Origin: Terriglobia bacterium
GTDB taxonomy: Bacteria; Acidobacteriota; Terriglobia; Acidiferrales; UBA7541
Assembly: GCA_023512135.1 (NCBI GenBank)
Contig: JAIMAG010000019.1
Location: forward strand, 1-46,155
Length of the DNA: 46,155 bases
Direction of reading: 5' to 3'
Shown here: one piece after another, positions 26,468 to 34,777 of the stretch
Position numbering within the stretch: position 1 is the first letter of the stretch
Layout: every line of letters begins with the position of its first letter
The notes under the pieces: model-generated
Seen by the model: the letters and a program-made list of their open reading frames with translations, nothing else
What the model was told of the DNA's origin: nothing
Databases searched by the model: none
Program-made: the position numbers and the translations under genes

Positions 26468-26775
26468 GCACGCAAATATTCCCGGCGAGCACTCCCTCGA
26501 CATAGCAGCTCGGGCCCTGCCGCTGCAGCCTGTTACGCCATGTCCCGGCTGGGACGCTCTGAGGGAGAGCGGAAAACTGTGGCGATTCTGCCGGGCGAAT
26601 TTGCTTCCCACAACAGGGCACACCGGGGATAAACTTCGCCGGATTCACGGCCCATTTTTTTTCCGCAAAAAAACAGAGCTGCACGGAGGCCGACACGGCA
26701 AAGCGGTTGCTGCTTGGCTGGTTGGCGGCGGGTGCCGCGATGGCGTGGTTGTTGGGGTCGCGGCGCTGACACACC
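26468..26775 (+). other. 308-base intergenic region with a possible membrane micro-ORF
   Basis: Mostly featureless. At 26685-26689 a GGAGG stands five bases before an ACG (26695-26697). This opens a 24-codon frame ending at 26769 that encodes a single hydrophobic helix with basic ends (AKRLLLGWLAAGAAMAW, then LLGSRR). The ribosome-binding site and TM-like composition suggest a micro-protein, but ACG is a very rare start, and no ATG/GTG/TTG fits at the right distance. An A-rich/T-rich stretch sits at 26654-26673. Confidence 0.25.
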
Positions 26776-27084
26776 TCAGGCCTCTTCAGCCGTTCCCTCG
26801 TAGAAGGTCACGGTGCCGTCGGCCACATTGCCAAGGTAGCGGCCGCCGCGGCTGAACTGCATCACCTGCTGGCCTTTGCGCGCCAGTTCCGCCCAGCGGG
26901 ATTTGGTATGGGGATTCTGCTCGATGCCGTGCAGCCGCTGGCCTTCGAATTCGAAGTCCACCTGACGCAGCCGCAACCGGCGGGTGCGTTGGACTGGATA
27001 GCGGCGCCCTTCGAGCTCGACGATGTTTGCATTTTCGACGAGCACCTGCCGCCAGACCGAAACGAGCGCTTCGGCCAGTGTCAT
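26776..27084 (-). CDS. Small hypothetical protein
   Basis: A 102-residue protein I do not recognise. It is basic in the middle (RRYPVQRTRRLRLRQVDFEF) and ends acidic; no signal peptide or membrane segment. The segment EQNPHTKSRWAELARKG followed by QQVMQFSRGGRYLGNV looks like a small beta-rich domain that might bind nucleic acid or another protein, which is only a guess from charge. The third-position GC matches neighbouring genes, which supports a real gene. It lies 108 bases downstream of the MscS gene on the same strand. No strong ribosome-binding site is seen. Confidence 0.6.
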   Translation of the reverse strand: MTLAEALVSVWRQVLVENANIVELEGRRYPVQRTRRLRLRQVDFEFEGQRLHGIEQNPHTKSRWAELARKGQQVMQFSRGGRYLGNVADGTVTFYEGTAEEA

Positions 27085-27192
27085 GGGCCACCGGCTTCGA
27101 CGTAGCGGGGAGGCAAGCCGCGCAGAAAATGCCGCCGCATGGCTGACAGAATGGATTCCCCCATCGTTTTCTCCGGGTGCGTCGGGATGGCG

Positions 27193-28044
27193 TCAGGAAC
27201 TTCCGTATGTGCCCGTTTGCAGGTCCGCGCTGCGTTCGGTGCCGAGCGGAAGCTGTTCGCTTTCGAAACGCGCCTTGATGCGGCGGCGCAGTTCGCGGGC
27301 CACGTCGTGCTGACGTCCCGCGACGGTGCGCACCTGCAGCCGCAGCGTCACGCCGGCCGGGCCGAAGGATTCTACGCCCAGCACGCGCGGGCCGTCCAGC
27401 AGTGCCGCCACCCAGTCCTGGTCGGTGCGCAGCTCGGCAGCGACGGCTTCGAGCAGGCCGAGCGCGCGGTCCACTTCAACTTCGGCAGGAACGAAAACGT
27501 CCACAAATTGCTGCGACCAGTCGCGGCTCAGATTGGCGACTTGGCGGATTTCACCGTTCGGGACCGACAGCAGCGCCCCCTGGGCGTCCCGCAGCACGGT
27601 GCGGCGCAGCGTGAACTGCTCCACGCGGCCGACCGTGTCGCCCAGCCGCACCGTATCGCCGATGACAAACTGGTCTTCGAAAACGATAAAAAATCCGTTG
27701 ATCAGATCACGAACCAGATGCTGCGCCCCCAGACCAAACGCCACGCTGGCCAGTCCTGCCGCGGTGAGCACCGGCACCAGGTTCAGCCCCAGCTCGCCGA
27801 GCACCATCAGCAGCGCCAGCGTGGCCAGGATCGCCGTGCCGGTGCTGTAGAGTATGCCGGCCATCGTGCGCGTCTGCTGCTCGCGCAGCAGCGCAACGCG
27901 CGTGGGTGCGGCGGCGTGTTCGATCAGATGGTTGGTGAGGGTGCGCAGCAGCCGGCCGGCCACCAGCGCGAGCACCAGAATCCCAGCAATCCGCAGACCC
28001 CGCGTGAAAAACAGCTCGCTGGAAAAGGGCATCCAATCTGGCAT
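27193..28044 (-). CDS. MscS-family mechanosensitive ion channel
   Basis: A 283-residue small MscS-type channel that releases solutes under osmotic down-shock. Two or three N-terminal membrane spans precede the pore helix TM3, seen as LTAAGLASVAFGLGAQHLVRDLINGFF. The beta domain FEDQFVIGDTVRLGDTVGRVEQFTLRRTVLRDAQG follows over two strands, with VPNGEI at its end; these are the diagnostic MscS sequences. The C-terminal alpha/beta vestibule domain follows. Closest in layout to the YkuT/MscS-like short homologues. The ATG at 28044 starts directly before the first hydrophobic segment. Divergent from the small Tat-like protein at 28126. Confidence 0.92.
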   Translation of the reverse strand: MPDWMPFSSELFFTRGLRIAGILVLALVAGRLLRTLTNHLIEHAAAPTRVALLREQQTRTMAGILYSTGTAILATLALLMVLGELGLNLVPVLTAAGLASVAFGLGAQHLVRDLINGFFIVFEDQFVIGDTVRLGDTVGRVEQFTLRRTVLRDAQGALLSVPNGEIRQVANLSRDWSQQFVDVFVPAEVEVDRALGLLEAVAAELRTDQDWVAALLDGPRVLGVESFGPAGVTLRLQVRTVAGRQHDVARELRRRIKARFESEQLPLGTERSADLQTGTYGSS

Positions 28045-28125
28045 AGAGTGAGAACCGGGCGGATTATACCATTTGCCGCCTGTGCGCAGCCCGCGGCCGG
28101 TACGGTCCGCGGGCGGAGGAAAAGC

Positions 28126-28464
28126 ATGGCCGAAAACACACCAACCCGCCGAGCATTTCTCCGCGCTCTTTCGGCGGTTGCTCTGCCGGCGGCCCTGTTG
28201 GCTCAGCAGCCGCGGCCGTCACCACCTGCCCCGTGGCCGGACGTCTTGCGCCCGGAACCACCGATGCCCGACCCCCGGCGCATTCTGCAGGCCAGACAAA
28301 AGGAACTGAAAGCGGAGTCGGAACGACTGTTGAAACTGGCCCAGGAGATCCAGCAGGAACTGGAAAAAAACGACACCGCAGACGTGCTCCCGCTTAAGCT
28401 GTTACGCAAGGCCGAAGAAGTGGAGAAAATCGGCAAAAAGATGCAGTCGTTGCTCCGCGACTGA
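28126..28464 (+). CDS. Small exported coiled-coil protein with Tat-like signal
   Basis: A 112-residue protein. The N-terminus TRRAFLRALSAVALPAALLA has a twin-arginine followed by a hydrophobic segment, similar to a Tat signal, with a likely cut after LLA. A short Pro-rich stretch follows (SPPAPWPDVLRPEPPMPDP), then a charged heptad-like helix from about residue 55 to the end (ILQARQKELKAESERLLKL, AQEIQQELEKN, KAEEVEKIGKKMQSLLRD). GGAGG at 28115-28119 precedes the ATG at 28126. It is likely periplasmic or membrane-anchored. I know no function. It lies 51 bases before the leucine-dehydrogenase-like gene, so the two may be co-transcribed by proximity. Confidence 0.75.
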   Translation: MAENTPTRRAFLRALSAVALPAALLAQQPRPSPPAPWPDVLRPEPPMPDPRRILQARQKELKAESERLLKLAQEIQQELEKNDTADVLPLKLLRKAEEVEKIGKKMQSLLRD

Positions 28465-28515
28465 CCATATCGATCTGCGGTTGCACTCAGGCGGCAGCGT
28501 GCAGCAGGAAACCGT

Positions 28516-29598
28516 ATGCCTCTGCTGAGCCGAATGGCAGAGCAGGACCACGAGCAGGTGATTGCGCTGCAGAACCGCGCCTGCGGCCTGCGCGGGTTCC
28601 TGGCCATCCACGACACCACGCTGGGCCCGGCGCTGGGCGGCACCCGGATCTGGCGCTACGCCAGCGAGGCCGAAGCCCTCGACGATGCTTTGCGGCTCTC
28701 CCGCGCCATGACCTACAAAGCTTCGCTGGCCGAGCTGCCTTGCGGCGGTGGCAAGGTCGTGCTGATCGATCACGACAGACTCGACCGCGTTGCTGCGTTC
28801 GAAGCGCTCGGGCTGGTGGTCGAAAATCTCGGCGGGCGTTTCTTCACCGGCGTGGACGTGGGCACCACGGCCGAGGACCTGGCCGCGATGGCGCGCACCA
28901 CCGCTTATGTCGCCTGTGAATCGGCGCCCGGCCTGGGCGACATCAGCGAGCACACCGCCCAGGGTGTCTGGCAGGGCATGCGGGCCTGTCTGGAAGCGCT
29001 CGGCATCGAGCGCCCGCGTGTGGCGATTCAGGGGGTCGGCGGCGTCGGCCGCTGGCTGGCACGCATCCTGCACGAGCAGGGCGCCGAGCTGCTGGTGGCG
29101 GATCTCGATCCGCACCGCGCGCAGCAGGTAGCGGAAACGTGCGGCGCGCGCGTGGTCGCACCCGAGGAAATCCTGGCAGCGGACTGCGACGTGTTCGCCC
29201 CTTGCGCGCTCGGCGGAGTGATTCGCCACGACACGATCCCCCGGCTGCAGGCACGCATCGTCTGCGGCAGCGCCAACAACGTGCTCGCGACTGCAGAAGA
29301 TGGGGACGAACTGGCCCGCCGGGGCATCCTCTATGCGCCCGACTACCTGGTCAACGCCGGCGGGCTGATTCGTGGCGCGGAATTCTATCTGCTCGGGCGT
29401 GCCGATAGCCGCGCCAGTATCGCGCGCATCTACGACCGCATGAAACGCGTCCTGGCTCTGGCGCAGGAGCAAAGTATCTCGACGGCACGCGCGGCCGATC
29501 AACTTGCCGAAGCACGGCTGAAACAGGCCAAAACGTTCCGGGATTTGTTCTGGGGTGGCGTCAAGGTGCGGCGGCCTGCAGCACACCAGGCTGACTAA
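28516..29598 (+). CDS. Leucine/valine/phenylalanine dehydrogenase-like protein
   Basis: A 360-residue Glu/Leu/Phe/Val dehydrogenase. The catalytic domain shows LRGFLAIHDTTLGPALGGTR and the lysine-containing MTYKASLAELPCGGGKVVL (two active-site lysines), then FFTGVDVGT. The Rossmann domain carries IQGVGGVG (GxGxxG-type NAD site) and VADLDP, followed by GSANNVLA. The substrate pocket pattern GGGK with short N-terminus fits leucine or branched-chain dehydrogenases rather than glutamate dehydrogenase. It reversibly deaminates branched-chain amino acids with NAD. In Acidobacteria and Bacillus it often feeds branched-chain fatty-acid precursors, but no bkd genes adjoin here. Family confident, substrate not. 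Confidence 0.88.
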   Translation: MPLLSRMAEQDHEQVIALQNRACGLRGFLAIHDTTLGPALGGTRIWRYASEAEALDDALRLSRAMTYKASLAELPCGGGKVVLIDHDRLDRVAAFEALGLVVENLGGRFFTGVDVGTTAEDLAAMARTTAYVACESAPGLGDISEHTAQGVWQGMRACLEALGIERPRVAIQGVGGVGRWLARILHEQGAELLVADLDPHRAQQVAETCGARVVAPEEILAADCDVFAPCALGGVIRHDTIPRLQARIVCGSANNVLATAEDGDELARRGILYAPDYLVNAGGLIRGAEFYLLGRADSRASIARIYDRMKRVLALAQEQSISTARAADQLAEARLKQAKTFRDLFWGGVKVRRPAAHQAD

Positions 29599-29768
29599 CA
29601 CTGCTCCCGCGTCTGCGCAGAACTCAGTCGCCTCGGTACGCCTGCTCGGCCCCACCCTGCAACTGCAGTTGCGCTGTTTGCCTTCTCGGTCAGACGCGAC
29701 CTCCTGGGAAGCATTGATGAGCTGCCGCGGAACCTGCCCGCGGACTGGCCAGCGTTTGACTTCCGCGC

Positions 29769-29774
29769 TAGAAT
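29769..29774 (+). promoter_or_regulatory. -10 box for tRNA-Arg
   Basis: TAGAAT, 12 bases before the mature tRNA 5' end. TTGACT at 29756-29761 is too close (7 bases) to serve as its -35. Confidence 0.4.
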
Positions 29775-29785
29775 GAATGTCCAGC

Positions 29786-29862
29786 GCGCCTGTAGCTCAG
29801 TTGGATAGAGCGCTGGTCTCCGGAACCAGAGGTCGGGCGTTCGAGTCGCCCCAGGCGCGCCA
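29786..29862 (+). tRNA. tRNA-Arg (CCG anticodon)
   Basis: Acceptor arms GCGCCTG (29786-29792) and CAGGCGC (29852-29858), discriminator G, encoded CCA (29860-29862). The anticodon stem CTGGT/ACCAG encloses the loop CTCCGGA with anticodon CCG. The D-arm contains AGCTCAGTTGGATAGAGC and the T-arm GGGCG-TTCGAGT-CGCCC. A 77-base tRNA for the CGG arginine codon. Confidence 0.96.
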
Positions 29863-29998
29863 CTTCAGCTTCGCGACCATTCCCGTCGAGAGCATCGGAA
29901 ATTTTTGCTGTGGCGCTGAGAGCGCACGTGTTTTGTGCGCGGTGTAGCGCTGGGAGATAACCGGGCGGCGAAGCGCTGTCCGCCGAGGGTGTGACTCC

Positions 29999-30007
29999 TG
30001 TTAGAAT
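29999..30007 (+). promoter_or_regulatory. Extended -10 just before the 30047 membrane protein
   Basis: TG-T-TAGAAT. A start point about seven bases downstream would be near 30014, exactly where an in-frame GTG stands, so a leaderless message is possible. Confidence 0.4.
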
Positions 30008-30046
30008 CATCGGGTGCGGCGGGCGGTGTGCCGAACCTGGTACAGC

Positions 30047-31462
30047 ATGCGCGATGCGTGGTTCGTCTTTCTGCTGGCCTGCGGCGCGGTGCTGCTGCAC
30101 GGCTATCACTTCGGTGTCGAAGACCATTTCGTCTATCTGCCGGCGATTCGTCAGGCACTCGATCCGACACTGTATCCCCACGACTCGATTTACTTCCAGG
30201 TGCAGATGGGCTGGATGTTGTTCGACGAGCTGGTGGCTGCTGCGGTGCGCGCCAGCGGCCTCAGCCTGGAGTGGACCTTCTTCCTCGGGCATCTGTTGAC
30301 GATCTATCTGTTGTTGCTCGGTGCCTGGCGGGCCAGTGGCCGGGTGTTTCGCGACGTTCTGGCACGCTGGGCGGCAGTCGCGCTGTTGGCTTCTCTGCTG
30401 ATTCTGGTCGCTGCCGGCACACTGCTCTATCTAGCCGACACCTACTTGGTACCGCGCACGCTGGCCAGTGCGCTGTTGTTGCACGCGATGGCAGAGGCTT
30501 TCGACCGACGACCCCGTGCGGCGCTCTGGCTGGTCGTATCATTTTTCATCCACCCGACCATGACGCTGGCGGGCGCCTGGCACCTGCTGTTTTTGATCTG
30601 GCGGCCTCCATTCGCACCGCCGCAAGCAGCATCGCTGCTGTTGCTCCCTGACAATCCGGCCTGGCGCGAAGCAGTGCATCTGCGGCGATTCATCTTCCCG
30701 ACGCGGTGGCCACTGGTGGCGCAGTTCGCAGCCATCGTGCCGTTGTTGCTGCTCCGGTGGTTTCAGCGGATAGCGCGAAAGCTGGGCAACGCGTCGCTGG
30801 AGTTGGTGGCGGGCCGCTTGCTGTTCTCCGGTGGTTTGGGCATGGCGCTGGCGGTGCTGCTGACGACCATGCCCGGCCGCGAGCACTTTGCTACGGCCGA
30901 GCCGATGCGGGTCATCCATTTTGTTTTTCTGGTGACCGTGCTGCTCGGCGGCGGACTGCTGGGCGAGCGAGTGCTCGGAAGGCGGCCGCTGCGTTGGCTG
31001 TTGCTATTTGTGCCGCTCTGCGTGGGCGTGTTTGTCGGGCAGCGGATGCTCTATCCGGCCAGTCCGCATCTCGAGTGGCCCTGGCGTGAGCCCGGCAACG
31101 ACTGGGCGCGCGCGTTTGCCTGGGTGCGGGAGCACACGCCGCGCGACGCCCTGTTTGCGCTCAACCCCCGCTACACCGAGCTGCCCGGTGAGGACGATCG
31201 TGGTTTCCGCGGGCTGGCGGCGCGCAGTGCGCTGGGCGACTACAGCAAGGATCGCATGGCTGCCGCGCTGGCTCCGGAGCTGGCACCGCTGTGGCGTCAA
31301 CACTGGCAGGCACTGGCAGGCTGGCAGCAGTTTACGCTGGAGGATTTCCGCCGCCTGAAGACGAACTTCGGCGTGAACTGGGTGGTGCTCGAGCAGCCGG
31401 GTATCGCGGGTCTGGAATGTCCCTATCAGAACGCTGCAGTGCGCGTATGCCGGATTCCGTAG
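30047..31462 (+). CDS. Polytopic membrane protein of unknown function
   Basis: About 471 residues from the ATG at 30047 (482 from the in-frame GTG at 30014). Roughly nine to ten hydrophobic segments cover residues 5-350; examples are WFVFLLACGAVLLHGY, FLGHLLTIYLLLLGAW, AAVALLASLLILVAAGTLL and WLLLFVPLCVGVFVGQ. The hydrophilic C-terminal ~120 residues begin DWARAFAWVREHTPRDALFALNP, which resembles the soluble end of GT-C-type or DUF6798-like membrane proteins, with a nucleotide-sugar- or lipid-linked role possible but not shown. The loop YHFGVEDHFVYLPAIRQALDP near the N-terminus is also like these. A short tandem CACTGGCAGG repeat occurs at 31303-31322. It converges on cusA; 33 bases separate the stops. 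Confidence 0.75.
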   Translation: MRDAWFVFLLACGAVLLHGYHFGVEDHFVYLPAIRQALDPTLYPHDSIYFQVQMGWMLFDELVAAAVRASGLSLEWTFFLGHLLTIYLLLLGAWRASGRVFRDVLARWAAVALLASLLILVAAGTLLYLADTYLVPRTLASALLLHAMAEAFDRRPRAALWLVVSFFIHPTMTLAGAWHLLFLIWRPPFAPPQAASLLLLPDNPAWREAVHLRRFIFPTRWPLVAQFAAIVPLLLLRWFQRIARKLGNASLELVAGRLLFSGGLGMALAVLLTTMPGREHFATAEPMRVIHFVFLVTVLLGGGLLGERVLGRRPLRWLLLFVPLCVGVFVGQRMLYPASPHLEWPWREPGNDWARAFAWVREHTPRDALFALNPRYTELPGEDDRGFRGLAARSALGDYSKDRMAAALAPELAPLWRQHWQALAGWQQFTLEDFRRLKTNFGVNWVVLEQPGIAGLECPYQNAAVRVCRIP

Positions 31463-31495
31463 CGCTGCCCGGCTGCGACGTGCGTGACGCAGGCC

Positions 31496-34400
31496 TTATG
31501 CCGCGGTTCCGGCAGCCAGCTTCTTCACTTCCGTGTGCCAGCGCCACAGGAAGTAGATAGCCGGATAGACCAGCAGCTCCAGCGCAAACGACGTGAAGAT
31601 GCCGCCGATCATGGGCGCGGCGATGCGCTTCATGACGTCGGCGCCGGTGCCGGTGGACCACATAATCGGCAGCAGACCCATGAACATCACCGCGACGGTC
31701 ATCACTTTCGGACGCAGCCGTTTCACCGCGCCGTATTCGATGGCTTCGTGCAGATCTTCGCGCGTGCGCATCCGGCCTTTCTGCTTGCGCTCGTTGTAGG
31801 CCAGGTCCAGGTAGAGCAGCATGAAGATGCCCGTTTCGGCGTCCACGCCGAGCAGCGCAATCAGACCCACCCAGACGGCGATGCTCATGTTGTAGTCGAG
31901 CGCGTAGAGCAGCCAGATGGCGCCGATGGCCGAGAAGGGAACAGCAAGCAGCACAATCAGCGTTTTCGCGATCGAGCCTGTGTTCAGGTAGAGCAGCACG
32001 AAGATGATGAACAGCGTGATGGGAACCAGCACCCACAGCCGTTCCCGAACCCGCTGCAGGTATTCGTATTGTCCGCTCCAGAGCAACTGGTAGCCGGCCG
32101 GGAGTGCGAGCCGGCGGGCGACTTCCTGACGGGCCTGTTCCACGTAGCTTCCCAGGTCGCGCCCTTCCACGTCCACATAGACGAAGCCGGCGAGGAAGCC
32201 TTCTTCGTTCTTGATCATGGGTGCGCCGGTGGTCAGGCGGATCCGGGCCAGTTGTGTGATGGGCACCTGTGCCCCGGACGGAGTGGGCACCAGCACGCGG
32301 GCGAGGTCCGCCAGCGAATCGCGCAGGTCACGGACGTAGCGCACCTGCACCGGATAGCGTTCGCGGCCCTCGATGGTGGTGGTGACCGTTTTCCCGCCGA
32401 CGGCGGCTTCCAGGATGTCGTTCACTTCGCCTACGGAAAGCCCATAGCGTGCGGCCTGTTCGCGGTTCACCTCGAAGTCGAGATAGTAGCCACCGGTGAC
32501 GCGTTCAAAAAATGCGCTGCGGGTACCGGGAATGTCCTGCAGGATGCGCTCGAGCTGCAGGCCCAGGGTCTCGATCGTGTTCAGATCGGTGCCCAGGATC
32601 TTGATGCCCACTGGCGTGCGGATGCCGGTGGTGACCATGTCGATGCGCGTGCGGATGGGAAACAGCCAAGCATTCGCGTACGAAGGCAGCCGCACCGCTT
32701 CGTCCAGTTGCTGGATCAGCTCCTCCCAGGTGAGCGGGCGCTCCTCCGGCCAGATGCGGGTCAGCAGCCGGCGGAGCCAATCCGGTGCCCAGCGGGAATA
32801 CCAGCGCTCGACCCGCACCGTGCGCCACTGACTCTGCGGCTTGAGCAGGATGTTTGTCTCCACCATGCTGAGCGGAGCCGGATCGGTCGCGGTTTCCGCG
32901 CGGCCCGCTTTTCCAAACACGGTTTCCACCTCCGGAAACTGCCGGATCAGCTTGTTCTGAATTTGCAGATACTGGGTGGCTTCGGTGATGCTGATCCCCG
33001 GCAGCGTGATGGGCATGTAGAGCAACGAACCTTCATTGAGCGGTGGCATGAACTCGGAGCCGAGTCGCAAATAGGCCGGCACGGTGACCGCCATCGCCAG
33101 CAGAGCCAGAGCAATCACCAGCCACTTGTAGTTCAGCACAAACCGTACGACCGGGTGGTAGAGGCGCATCAAGGGTCGGCTGATCGGGTGTTGTTCTTCG
33201 CTGCGGATTTTTCCCACGAAAATTGCGTTCGCCAGTGCGGCCAGCCAGCGCGGGCGGAACCCGAACGCCTGCGTGTGAAACAGCAGCAGTCGCAGCGCTG
33301 GATCCAGCGTAATCGCCAGCACTGCCGCCACGGCCATGGCGGAATTCTTGGTAAACGCCAGCGGCTTGAACAGTCGGCCTTCCTGATACTGCAGTGCGAA
33401 AACCGGCAGGAAGGAGACAGCAATCACCAGCAGAGCAAAAAAGCTCGGGCCGCCAACTTCTTTCACGGCCTCGATGATCACGCGCTGACCGCTACCCGGA
33501 CGCCCTTCCGCTTCCCAGTACTCGAGCTTTTTGTGAGTTTGTTCGACGACGACGATCGCGGCGTCCACCATGGCACCGATCGCGATGGCGATGCCGCCGA
33601 GCGACATGATGTTCGAGCTTACGCCCATCAGTTTCATCGGGAGAAACGACAGCAGCACAGCAATCGGGATGGTCACGATGGGGATCAGGGCGCTGGGGAT
33701 GTGCCAGAGAAAGATCAGAATGACCAGGCTGACGATCAGCAGCTCTTCGAGGAGCGTGTTCTTCAGCGTGGCGATGGCGCGGTCGATCAGTGCGGAGCGG
33801 TCGTAGGTCGTTACGACTTCGATCCCCGGGGGCAGGGCGGCACGGTTTTCCTCCAGCTTCTGCCGGACGCGATGGATCACGCTGCGGACGTCTTCACCGT
33901 GGCGGACCACGACGATGCCGCCCACGACTTCGCCTTCGCCGTTCAGCTCAGCCACCCCGCGGCGCATTTCCGGCCCCAGCTCCACCCGGGCGATATCGCG
34001 CACATAGATCGGGGTGCCGTTGTCGTCGGTGCCCACGGCCAGATTGCGGATGTCGTCGAGGGAAGCGATGTAGCCGCGGCCGCGCACCAGGTACTCCTTG
34101 CCGGTGAACTCCACCACGCGTCCGCCGACTTCGTTGTTGCTGTTGCGGATGACCTCGAGGACCGCGTTCAGGGGCAGGCGGTAGGCCAGCAGCCGGTTCG
34201 GGTCAACGAGCACTTGGTACTGCTTGACGAAGCCGCCCACCGGCGCCACTTCGGCCACCCCGGGCACGCCTTCGAGCCAGTACCGCAGGTACCAGTCGTT
34301 GAACGTGCGCAGTTCCGCTAGATTGTGACGGCCACTGCGGTCCACCAGCGCGTACTGAAATGCCCAGCCGACGCCGGTGGCATCCGGCCCTAGCTGGGGC

Positions 34401-34777
34401 ACCACGCCTTCCGGGAGCTGGCCAGCCATTGCGCTCACGTACTCGAGCACGCGACTGCGCGCCCAGTACAGATCGGTGCCTTCTTCGAAAATCACGTACA
34501 CGTAGGAAACACCGTAGTCGCTGATGCCGCGCACCACGGTGACCTTCGGCGCCGCCAGCATGGCGGTCACCAGCGGGTAGGTAATCTGGTCTTCCACCAG
34601 ATTCGGGCTGCGGCCGGGCCATTCCGTGTAGAGAATGACCTGCGGATCGGAGAGGTCGGGAATGGCATCCACCGGCGTGGTCCGTAGCGCCCACCCGCCC
34701 AGCACGCACAACGCCCCAACCAGAATCAGGACGAACCCGCGGTGCGTGGCGCAGTATTCGATGATGGCGTTAATCAC
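31496..34777 (-). CDS. cusA: CusA-like Cu(I)/Ag(I) efflux RND pump
   Basis: About 1093 residues of a heavy-metal-efflux RND transporter with twelve membrane spans and two large periplasmic loops. All three methionines that form the CusA metal site appear in their conserved contexts: LLYMPIT, PLSMVET and RIDMVTTG, which argues for copper/silver over the Zn/Co/Cd CzcA branch. The proton-relay span reads GGIAIAIGAMVDAAIVVVE with its Asp. The N-terminus (INAIIEYCATHRGFVLI) and ETATDPAPL are typical. GTG at 34777 is chosen: GGAGG stands five bases upstream and it overlaps the cusB stop by eight bases, so translation is coupled. It forms a tripartite pump with the cusB and cusC products. Confidence 0.94.
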   Translation of the reverse strand: MINAIIEYCATHRGFVLILVGALCVLGGWALRTTPVDAIPDLSDPQVILYTEWPGRSPNLVEDQITYPLVTAMLAAPKVTVVRGISDYGVSYVYVIFEEGTDLYWARSRVLEYVSAMAGQLPEGVVPQLGPDATGVGWAFQYALVDRSGRHNLAELRTFNDWYLRYWLEGVPGVAEVAPVGGFVKQYQVLVDPNRLLAYRLPLNAVLEVIRNSNNEVGGRVVEFTGKEYLVRGRGYIASLDDIRNLAVGTDDNGTPIYVRDIARVELGPEMRRGVAELNGEGEVVGGIVVVRHGEDVRSVIHRVRQKLEENRAALPPGIEVVTTYDRSALIDRAIATLKNTLLEELLIVSLVILIFLWHIPSALIPIVTIPIAVLLSFLPMKLMGVSSNIMSLGGIAIAIGAMVDAAIVVVEQTHKKLEYWEAEGRPGSGQRVIIEAVKEVGGPSFFALLVIAVSFLPVFALQYQEGRLFKPLAFTKNSAMAVAAVLAITLDPALRLLLFHTQAFGFRPRWLAALANAIFVGKIRSEEQHPISRPLMRLYHPVVRFVLNYKWLVIALALLAMAVTVPAYLRLGSEFMPPLNEGSLLYMPITLPGISITEATQYLQIQNKLIRQFPEVETVFGKAGRAETATDPAPLSMVETNILLKPQSQWRTVRVERWYSRWAPDWLRRLLTRIWPEERPLTWEELIQQLDEAVRLPSYANAWLFPIRTRIDMVTTGIRTPVGIKILGTDLNTIETLGLQLERILQDIPGTRSAFFERVTGGYYLDFEVNREQAARYGLSVGEVNDILEAAVGGKTVTTTIEGRERYPVQVRYVRDLRDSLADLARVLVPTPSGAQVPITQLARIRLTTGAPMIKNEEGFLAGFVYVDVEGRDLGSYVEQARQEVARRLALPAGYQLLWSGQYEYLQRVRERLWVLVPITLFIIFVLLYLNTGSIAKTLIVLLAVPFSAIGAIWLLYALDYNMSIAVWVGLIALLGVDAETGIFMLLYLDLAYNERKQKGRMRTREDLHEAIEYGAVKRLRPKVMTVAVMFMGLLPIMWSTGTGADVMKRIAAPMIGGIFTSFALELLVYPAIYFLWRWHTEVKKLAAGTAA

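Noticed and set aside
29756-29774. TTGACT/TAGAAT as a complete tRNA-Arg promoter
   Set aside because: The two boxes are only seven bases apart; only the -10 is kept.
31484-34321. 945-codon + strand frame opposite cusA
   Set aside because: Antisense shadow rich in Gln/His/Asp with no motif.
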